A DNA stretch of 64,000 nucleotides from NCBI GenBank assembly GCA_018262095.1, contig JAGTRW010000007.1, positions 1 to 64,000 on the forward strand, written 5' to 3'. Below, piece by piece: positions 57,668-64,000 of the stretch. Position 1 is the first letter of the stretch. Every line of letters starts with the position of its first letter. This DNA is from Pseudomonadota bacterium (GTDB taxonomy: Bacteria > Pseudomonadota > Gammaproteobacteria > Burkholderiales > Rhodocyclaceae). Made by a program: the position numbers and the translations under genes. The notes under the pieces were generated by a model. The model was not told the origin of the DNA and searched no databases. It was given only the letters and a program-made list of their open reading frames with translations.

Positions 57668-59359
57668 CTAGGAATTGTTCTTGCCGGTGACCAGGCGCTT
57701 GATCAGCACCTCGCCGAGCACGATGATGACCAGCGCGATCCCGGCGAGCGCCGCCGAATAGACCGTCTCGCCGTCCTCGTTGAGCGTGTAGATGGCCACG
57801 CCAATGGTTCGCGTCGTCGGGCCGTAGAGCAGCACCGAAACGGTGAGTTCGCGCAGCGCCGGCAGGAAGATCAGGAAGAAAGCGGCGATCATCCCGGGCC
57901 GCACCAGCGGAATCACGATGTCCCTGAGCGCCTGCGCCATCGTCGCTCCCGAGGCGCGCGCCGCCTCGACCAGCGAGTCATGCACCTGCTCGAGCGCCGC
58001 CGAGTTGGCCTTGAGCGAGAACGCCATGTAGCGTGCGATGTAGGCGAGCAGGATGATCCACACGGTGTTGTAGAGGTTGACGCCGAACTTGCCGCTCCAG
58101 GCCAGGATCACGCCGAGCGCGATCACCGAACCGGGAACCGAGAACGGCAGCATTCCCAGGAATTCGAGGATTCCCTTGCCGCGCACCTTCATCTTGACGA
58201 TCACGTACGAGATGACGACGCCGGCGAACATGGTGACCAGTGCTGAAGAAAGGCCCAGACTGATGCTGTTCCAGATCGCGTCGCGCGTCAGATCCCACTC
58301 GAACAGGATGTGATTGTAGTTGGCGAGCGTCAGGTTCTCGGCGGTAAATGGCAGGCCGTAGGTCTTGAGTCCGCCGACCATGAAGATCGTCGCCGTCGGC
58401 AGCACGATGGTAAAGCCGATATAGAGCAGGCAGAAGACGAAGAGCGGGACGCGCAATCCGCGCAGCTTGAGTTCGGTCGGGCGGAAGCTCTTGCCCGCGA
58501 TGATCTGGTAGCGGCCCTTGCTCAAGACCTTGTTCTGCAGCCAGAGGATCAGCGCGGCGGTGATCACCAGCACCGTCGCCAGCACCGTCGCGGTGCGGAT
58601 CGAATCGAAGCTGCCGGCGCTCTGGTGGATCTTCTCGTAAATCAGCGTCGGGATGTTGTAGATCCCGGTCTCGATGCCGAGCACGGCGACCGTGCCGAAG
58701 TGCGCCATCGAGTAGAGCATGATCAGCAAGGCGCCCGACAGGATGGACGGCAGCACCAGCGGGATGGTGATCTTGCGCGTGATGGTAAAGAGGTCGGCGC
58801 CCGAGATTCGCGCCGACTCCTCGAGCGTCGGGTCCATTCGTTCGAGCGCGCCGCTGACCTGGATGAAGACGAAGGGGAAGAGATACATCGTCTCGACCAG
58901 GATGATCCCGGCATACGTGTAGATGTCGAAGATCGGCCCGTCGAAGCCGAGCACGTCCATGAAGAAGCGGTTGATGTAGCCGGCGCGCGGCGAGAGCAGC
59001 ATCTTCCAGGCGAGCGCGCCGATGAACGCCGGCAGCATGAAGGGCACCAGGAACAGGAGCTTCATCGACTTCTTGAACGGCAGGTCGGTGCGCGTCACCA
59101 GCCAGGCGAAAAAGGTGCCGACGATCGTTCCGGTGATCGTCACGCCGACCGAGAGCACCAGCGAGTTGCCGAGCGCCTTGTAGGTTTCCGGGTGGCGCAG
59201 AACCTTGACGACGTCGGCGACGTTGAAATGCCCATCAACCCAGAAGGCGTTGAAGAAAATCAGCAGCATCGGGACGGCGACGACGATCACCAGCACGGCG
59301 ACCGACAGGCCGAAGAGGATTTCGGGCGTACCGAAACGCGAGTCTTTGGCGGTACTCAT
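57668..59359 (-). CDS. Fused ABC permease (FbpB type, importer 2)
   Basis: A 563-residue double permease with about twelve helices and two coupling loops, ESARISGADLFTITRKITIP and EAARASGATMAQALRDIVIP. It overlaps the upstream ATPase stop by 4 bases (ATGA) and precedes the second ATPase by 9 bases. Confidence 0.92.
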   Translation of the reverse strand: MSTAKDSRFGTPEILFGLSVAVLVIVVAVPMLLIFFNAFWVDGHFNVADVVKVLRHPETYKALGNSLVLSVGVTITGTIVGTFFAWLVTRTDLPFKKSMKLLFLVPFMLPAFIGALAWKMLLSPRAGYINRFFMDVLGFDGPIFDIYTYAGIILVETMYLFPFVFIQVSGALERMDPTLEESARISGADLFTITRKITIPLVLPSILSGALLIMLYSMAHFGTVAVLGIETGIYNIPTLIYEKIHQSAGSFDSIRTATVLATVLVITAALILWLQNKVLSKGRYQIIAGKSFRPTELKLRGLRVPLFVFCLLYIGFTIVLPTATIFMVGGLKTYGLPFTAENLTLANYNHILFEWDLTRDAIWNSISLGLSSALVTMFAGVVISYVIVKMKVRGKGILEFLGMLPFSVPGSVIALGVILAWSGKFGVNLYNTVWIILLAYIARYMAFSLKANSAALEQVHDSLVEAARASGATMAQALRDIVIPLVRPGMIAAFFLIFLPALRELTVSVLLYGPTTRTIGVAIYTLNEDGETVYSAALAGIALVIIVLGEVLIKRLVTGKNNS

Positions 59360-60453
59360 GCTCTGTCTCCGGCGACGATATTTCCCTCAAACCACTGCAC
59401 GCTCGCGAGCTCAACGCGGCAGCGGTCGCCCTCGACGAACAGCAGATTGCGCGCCAGGCACTCGTGGCTCGGCAGCGCGGCGCGCACCAGCGTCCCGGCG
59501 ATGTCGATCAGGTAATCGACCTGCGCGCCGAGGAAACTCGCGCGGCGGATAATCCCGGGAAGTCCGTCCGACCCGCCCTCGTCGCGCGCGAGCAGCACGT
59601 CGCTCGGGCGAAAGCCGGCGGTGAGCGTCGCCCCCGGCTTGTCGGGCGGCGGCCCGACCCAGGCCGCCATCGACCCGCCGATATAGAGCGAGTCGCCGTC
59701 GCGCCGCACCGGCAGGAAGTTGGCGATTCCCAGGAAGCGGAAAACGAAGTCGTCGACGGGTCTTTCGTAGACTTCCTCGGGCGCGCCGATCTGGCGCAGA
59801 ACGCCGTTCTCGTCCATCACCGCCAGGCGGTCGGAAATGCCGAGCGCGATTTCCTGGTCGTGCGTCACGTAGAGAATGGTGATTCCGAGCTTTTGCTGCA
59901 GCGCCTTGATCTCGAAGCGCATTTCCTCGCGCAGGTTGGCATCCAGATTGTTGAGCGGCTCGTCGAGCAGCAGCAGCCGCGGTTCGGAGACCAGCGCTCG
60001 GGCCAGCGCGACGCGCTGCTGCTGGCCGCCCGAGAGCTGCGACGGCAAGCGCGCTTCGAGGCCGGAAAGTCCCACCAGGCCGACCGCGCGCAACGTGCGT
60101 TCGCGCAGCGCGACGGCGTCGGTCCCGGCAAGCTTGAGCGGATAGGCGACGTTGTCGAAAACGCTCATGTGCGGCCAGACCGCGTAGTCCTGGAAGACCA
60201 TTCCCAGGCCGCGCTTGTCGGGCGGCAGCATCTGCCCGCTCGCGGCGTCGGCCACCGGCTCGCCGCCGATCGAAATGACGCCGCAGTCCGGCGTCTCGAA
60301 GCCGGCGATCAGCCGCATCAGCACGGTCTTGCCGCAACCGGACGGACCGAGCAGCGTGAAGCACTCGCCGTCGTTAAGCGTCAGCGAAAGATCGGACAAA
60401 ACCGCCCGCCCGGCGTACTTTTTCCCGACGCCGTCAATCCGAACATCAGCCAT
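59356..60453 (-). CDS. ABC transporter ATP-binding protein (importer 2, first ATPase)
   Basis: A 365-residue ATPase: Walker A GPSGCGKTVLMRLIAG (Val after Lys-Thr), signature LSGGQQQRVALARAL, Walker B LLLLDEPLNNLDANLREE, H-loop VTHDQEIALGISDR and a TOBE-like C-terminus. It lies between the binding protein (8 bases) and the permease (overlap). Confidence 0.92.
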   Translation of the reverse strand: MADVRIDGVGKKYAGRAVLSDLSLTLNDGECFTLLGPSGCGKTVLMRLIAGFETPDCGVISIGGEPVADAASGQMLPPDKRGLGMVFQDYAVWPHMSVFDNVAYPLKLAGTDAVALRERTLRAVGLVGLSGLEARLPSQLSGGQQQRVALARALVSEPRLLLLDEPLNNLDANLREEMRFEIKALQQKLGITILYVTHDQEIALGISDRLAVMDENGVLRQIGAPEEVYERPVDDFVFRFLGIANFLPVRRDGDSLYIGGSMAAWVGPPPDKPGATLTAGFRPSDVLLARDEGGSDGLPGIIRRASFLGAQVDYLIDIAGTLVRAALPSHECLARNLLFVEGDRCRVELASVQWFEGNIVAGDRA

Positions 60454-60461
60454 GATTCAGA

Positions 60462-61454
60462 TCACTTCTGCATGATGTCGGTGAATTTCTTGATCGTCGC
60501 TTCCTTCTCGGCCATGATCTGCTGGTAATCGATCTTCATCGCGCGTTTGACGGCTTCGTCGACCGGCGGCAGTTTATAGCGTTCGGGGATCTTGACGTCG
60601 GCGCGAACCGGCAGCGTTCCTTCGTTGGCGATGATCGTCTGACCGTCTTTGGACAGCACGAAGTCGACGAACTTCTTGGCCGCCTCGGCGTTCGGGCTGT
60701 TCTTGATAATCGCGATCGGACTCGGGATCACCAGCATTTCGGGCGGATAAACGAGCGCCAGCGTGGCGCCCTTGTCGACCTTGTCGAGCGTGATGTAATC
60801 GACCGCCAGGCTGGCCAGCAGATCGCCCGAAGCGGTGTCATCGACGACCTGCCCCGAGCCCTTGCCCATCTTCGCGCCGTTGGCGCGTAGCGCTTCAAAG
60901 TAGCTCCAGCCGAAGGTCTTGGAGAGCACCGCGACGCTCATGTAGGCGGTCCCCGAGAGCGCCGGATTGGCGATGCCGTAAGCGCCCTTGAACATCGGCT
61001 TCTGCAGATCGGCCCAGGTCTTGGGCGCTTCCTTGATCAGCCGCGTGTTGTAGGCGATTCCCAGCGTGCCGAGGCGAACCGCGGTAAACGAGCCGTCGTA
61101 GTCGGGCAAGGGGTTCAAGAGCGACTTGATTTCGGTCGGCACGTATTGCATCAGCAGGTTCTGCGACTTCATCTGGTAGAAGTCGGGAACTTCGCTGGTC
61201 CACAATACGTCGGCCAGTATTTTCCCCGACTCGCGTTCGGCGGCGATTTTGGCCATCAGCTTGCCGGCGCCGGCCGACTGGAAATCGAGCTTGATCTCGG
61301 GATGCTTCTTGACGAAAGCCGTCTTGAGTTCGCCGATCATCGACTCCTTCATCGACGTATAGACAAACAGCTTCTGCTGCGCACTGGCGCCCAGCGACAA
61401 GCCCCCCAGCAGCAGCGAAACGGTCAGCAGCGAAAGCATTTTCATTGAGCGCAC
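60462..61454 (-). CDS. Periplasmic substrate-binding protein (importer 2)
   Basis: A 330-residue Fe3+-type binding protein. Signal peptide (cleavage near GASA, residue 25), then KLFVYTSMKESMIGELKTAF, DVLWTSEVPDFYQMKSQNLL, GTLGIAYNTRLIKEAPKTWADL and PPEMLVIPSPIAIIKNSPNAEAAKKF in parts. GTG 61454 is used because AAGGAG lies 7 bases upstream; ATG 61445 is an alternative. First gene of the importer-2 operon. No Tyr pair of the Fe-binding kind is obvious, so a phosphonate or polyamine ligand is possible. Confidence 0.88.
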   Translation of the reverse strand: MRSMKMLSLLTVSLLLGGLSLGASAQQKLFVYTSMKESMIGELKTAFVKKHPEIKLDFQSAGAGKLMAKIAAERESGKILADVLWTSEVPDFYQMKSQNLLMQYVPTEIKSLLNPLPDYDGSFTAVRLGTLGIAYNTRLIKEAPKTWADLQKPMFKGAYGIANPALSGTAYMSVAVLSKTFGWSYFEALRANGAKMGKGSGQVVDDTASGDLLASLAVDYITLDKVDKGATLALVYPPEMLVIPSPIAIIKNSPNAEAAKKFVDFVLSKDGQTIIANEGTLPVRADVKIPERYKLPPVDEAVKRAMKIDYQQIMAEKEATIKKFTDIMQK

Positions 61455-61749
61455 GGTAATTCTCCTTGATCGATAAAGATGATGAAAGCCTTACAAGCGA
61501 GCAACTGCAATTGATTCGTTGAATTCCAAAGCTCCAGCCACGCCCGCCGCAACACGCGGACAGCACCAGCCACGACGAGAATGTAAGTTTCGCACCAATA
61601 GCGGGCAAATCACTATTTTTGATGGTGCCGATAAGCCGGTGGCGTAGTGCGGCAGCGGGTCAGTGTTACAGAACCCTGCTTGTCGGGGCCGGCGAACTGG
61701 CGCAGACTGCGCGGCGCCCTCAAAACACTCGCGCCGCGTTCGAACGACC

Positions 61750-62625
61750 ATGGAACACCTCAAATCAAGAACCGAAAAAATCGACATTCGCGGCCTGCGC
61801 TACAACGTCCGGCACTGGGGTCCTGACAGCGCGCCGACTGTTTTTTTCCTGCACGGCTGGATGGATTGCTCGCCGACCTTTCAGTTCGTCGTCGACGCGC
61901 TGCAACAATCGTGGCACGTGATCGCGCCGGACTGGCGCGGCTACGGCGAATCGGAATGGCTGTCGCGCCCCTACTGGTATCCCGACTACTACGCCGACCT
62001 CGACGCCTTGCTCACGCATTATTCGCCCGAGCGGCCGGCGCGGATCGTCGCGCACAGCATGGGCGCCAATATCGCCGGCACCTACGCCGGGATTTTCCCG
62101 CAGCGCGTCGCGCAGCTCGTCATGCTCGACTTTCTGGGACTCAAACCGGCGATCGACGACGATTCGCCGACGCTGATCGGCAACTGGCTCAGGAATCTGC
62201 AGAAAGGTCCGCCGCTGCGGCTATTTGGCAGTTGCGAAGCGCTCGCCAGCCGACTGCTCGAGCGCAACCCGCGACTGAGCGAAGAACGCGCCGAGTTCCT
62301 GTCGTGGAACGTCAGCCGGGTGCGCGCTGACGGCACGCTTGAAATGGCTTGCGACCCCTGGCACCGGATCCCCTCGCCGGCCGTCTATCACATCGACGAC
62401 ACGCTCGCCAACTGGCAGCGGATCAGCGCGCCGGTGCTGCTCCTGATCGCCGACTACGGTCTGGTCAACCGCCGCTTCGGCAACGACCCGGTCGAATTCA
62501 AGCGCCGCACCGGCAGTTTTCAACAGCTGCAGACTGAAACCATCCCGGATTGCGCGCACAACCTGCAGCACGACCAGCCCGAGCTCACGGCGGCGGCGAT
62601 CGAACGCTTCCTGTCGCGCGACTAA
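61750..62625 (+). CDS. Alpha/beta hydrolase
   Basis: A 291-residue cytosolic hydrolase: HGWMDCSPTFQFVVDAL (oxyanion), DWRGYGESEW, nucleophile elbow VAHSMGANIAG, acid in LIADYGLVN and His in DCAHNLQHDQP. ATG 61750; the gap upstream holds the divergent importer promoter. Substrate unknown. Confidence 0.88.
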   Translation: MEHLKSRTEKIDIRGLRYNVRHWGPDSAPTVFFLHGWMDCSPTFQFVVDALQQSWHVIAPDWRGYGESEWLSRPYWYPDYYADLDALLTHYSPERPARIVAHSMGANIAGTYAGIFPQRVAQLVMLDFLGLKPAIDDDSPTLIGNWLRNLQKGPPLRLFGSCEALASRLLERNPRLSEERAEFLSWNVSRVRADGTLEMACDPWHRIPSPAVYHIDDTLANWQRISAPVLLLIADYGLVNRRFGNDPVEFKRRTGSFQQLQTETIPDCAHNLQHDQPELTAAAIERFLSRD

Positions 62626-62662
62626 AAGCGGCGCCATTACGCCGCACTTTTCGGACGACTAG

Positions 62663-64000
62663 ATGACTTTTCCGCCGCCAGCCGCTTCGTTTGACAATCT
62701 GTCGGCGCGTTACGGGTCGCGCTACAAGTGGCTGGTACTGCTGGTGGTCGGCATGGGCTCGGTGGCCGGCGTGCTGTCGACGTCGAGCTTCAACGTCGCC
62801 GTACCGACGCTGACGCGCTATTTCGGTCTCGGCCAGGACCAGGTGCAATGGGCGATGACCGGCTTCATGGCGGCGATGACGGTGGCCATGTTACCGGCGT
62901 CGTGGCTGCTCGATCGACTCGGTTTCCGGCGGGTCTTCCTGAGCGCGCTCACGGTACTGGCGGTGACCAGCGTCGCCGGCAGCCTGTCGCCGAATTTCGC
63001 CTGCGTCGTCGCGGCGCGAATCATCCAGGGCGCCGCCGCCGGAATCCTGCAGCCGATGGGCGTGCTGGTGGTCATGCGCCTATTCCCGATCCCGAGCCAG
63101 GGCAAGGCGTCGGGCGTGCTGAGCTTTTCCATCGTGCTGGCGCCGGCGGTCGCCCCGGCGCTCGGCGGCATGCTGCTCGATCTCTTCGGCTGGCAGGCGA
63201 TCTTCCTGCTCAATCTGCCGTTCTGCCTGCTCGCCGGCGTTTCCGGACTCTATCTGTTGCCGCTGCCGCGCGAGATCGTGCGCAAACGTTTCGACTGGAT
63301 CGGCGTTGGCCTGCTGACGCTGGCGACGCTGGCGCTGATCGAGAGCGTCGTCAGCCTGCAGCAGCGTGGCCTGTTTTCGCCATGGACCTTGGCGCAGCTG
63401 GCGCTGGCGCTGGCCGCGACCGCATTTTTCATCCGCCATGCCGGTCGCAAGAAAGCGGCTATCATCAGCCTCGGCCTGTTCCGCCACCGCGCCTTCGCGA
63501 TGGGCAGCCTGGTTTCGTTTGCCTACGGCTTCGGCCTCTACGCGTCGACTTACCTGATCCCCGTTTTCCTGCAAAATGCGCTCGATTTTTCGGCAACCGC
63601 CGCCGGACTCGCGCTGATCCCCGCCGGCATCGCGCTGGCGCTGACCATCCCGCTCGCCGGTCGGACGGCTGACCGCCACTCGCCGCAATGGATCACCGCC
63701 GCCGGACTCACGCTCTTCGGCCTGTCGTTTCTGCTGTTCGCGCTGCTCGGCGGGCTGATCTCTTACCCGCAACTGATCGGCGTCACCGTGCTCGGCCGCG
63801 TCGGTCTGGGCTTGATTCTGCCGGCGCTGAGCCTGGCGACGTTGCGCCACCTCGAAGCGCATCACCTGGCGCAGTCGTCGGTGGTGATCAGCTATGTGCG
63901 GCAGCTCGGCGGCGTGCTCGGCATCGCGATTGCCGCGGTCTTCGTCGAATGGCGCGAAGCCGTCTATGGCCGAGTCGCGCCCGGCGTCTTTTCGGCGTAT
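62663..64000 (+). CDS. MFS transporter, DHA2 (EmrB/QacA) type, cut by the window end
   Basis: At least 446 residues, open to the window end. From ATG 62663: MTFPPPAASFDNLSARYGSR, a first helix WLVLLVVGMGSVAGVLSTSS with NVAVPTLTRYFG, the motif A-like LLDRLGFRRVFL and motif C-like region SIVLAPAVAPALGGMLLD, so it is a drug/H+ antiporter with about 14 helices. It follows the hydrolase gene after 37 bases on the same strand. The true stop is beyond 64000. Confidence 0.9.
   Translation, partial: MTFPPPAASFDNLSARYGSRYKWLVLLVVGMGSVAGVLSTSSFNVAVPTLTRYFGLGQDQVQWAMTGFMAAMTVAMLPASWLLDRLGFRRVFLSALTVLAVTSVAGSLSPNFACVVAARIIQGAAAGILQPMGVLVVMRLFPIPSQGKASGVLSFSIVLAPAVAPALGGMLLDLFGWQAIFLLNLPFCLLAGVSGLYLLPLPREIVRKRFDWIGVGLLTLATLALIESVVSLQQRGLFSPWTLAQLALALAATAFFIRHAGRKKAAIISLGLFRHRAFAMGSLVSFAYGFGLYASTYLIPVFLQNALDFSATAAGLALIPAGIALALTIPLAGRTADRHSPQWITAAGLTLFGLSFLLFALLGGLISYPQLIGVTVLGRVGLGLILPALSLATLRHLEAHHLAQSSVVISYVRQLGGVLGIAIAAVFVEWREAVYGRVAPGVFSAY

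Noticed and set aside
62728-63672. Open frame inside the MFS gene in another frame
   Set aside because: The real gene starts at 62663 and stays open to the window end with clear membrane helices; the other frame is Arg/Gly-rich without motifs.

Overview
The window is GC-rich, densely coded and gammaproteobacterial/betaproteobacterial in gene content. A SigF/NrsF reactive-chlorine cluster, a FlxA-like protein and many stand-alone solute transporters make a betaproteobacterium of the Rhodocyclales (relatives of Azospira, Dechloromonas, Propionivibrio or Accumulibacter) the most likely source. That assignment is inference from gene content, not from a marker gene. No rRNA, tRNA or CRISPR array was seen.

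Region by region: 1-3703 carries the end of a TolC-type gene and a MacA/MacB-type export system. 3834-6729 holds the nucleotide hydrolase ppnN and two genes of unknown function. 6754-23172 is a sugar island. On the minus strand lie chvE-mmsA-mmsB (sugar ABC importer), a true AraC orthologue and galM; divergently on the plus strand lie araB-araA, a truncated ytfQ, ytfR-ytfT-yjfF, then galT-galK after a small MITE-like insertion. AraC-type operator half-sites sit in the divergent promoter. araD and galE are not present in the window. 23364-25163 has a ParD-like protein with methionine aminopeptidase, and a GST; a broken integrase follows.

26050-31016 is a periplasmic hypochlorite/methionine-oxidation repair module: nrsF-sigF, divergent from yedZ1-yedY1-mrpX, a periplasmic thioredoxin, a CcdA-type electron carrier and a periplasmic MsrA. 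Two copies of one promoter motif (TGTAACC, 16 bases, CGAAC) face outwards in the divergent region. 31017-34632 is an AT-richer accessory patch: two attC-like sites follow two minus-strand genes, an Abi-alpha (DUF4393) protein and a HEPN-motif protein lie upstream, and a 114-bp tandem repeat lies beyond them.

34633-48722 contains a DedA-rhodanese fusion and then a long minus-strand operon of electrophile or oxidative-stress genes: alpha/beta hydrolase, cysteine hydrolase, YtcJ-type amidohydrolase, two XapX proteins, DoxX, DUF1275, pirin and wrbA. It is divergent from a 1192-residue multi-PAS/GAF histidine kinase, a NarL-type regulator, a cysteine-hydrolase homologue that has lost its catalytic Cys, and a second atypical regulator. 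48997-51180 has a TMEM175-like channel, a DUF2058 protein and a FlxA-like protein. 51279-61454 contains two complete Fe3+/polyamine-type ABC importers, each with a fused double permease; the second has two ATPase genes. The window ends with an alpha/beta hydrolase and an MFS exporter that runs off the end.
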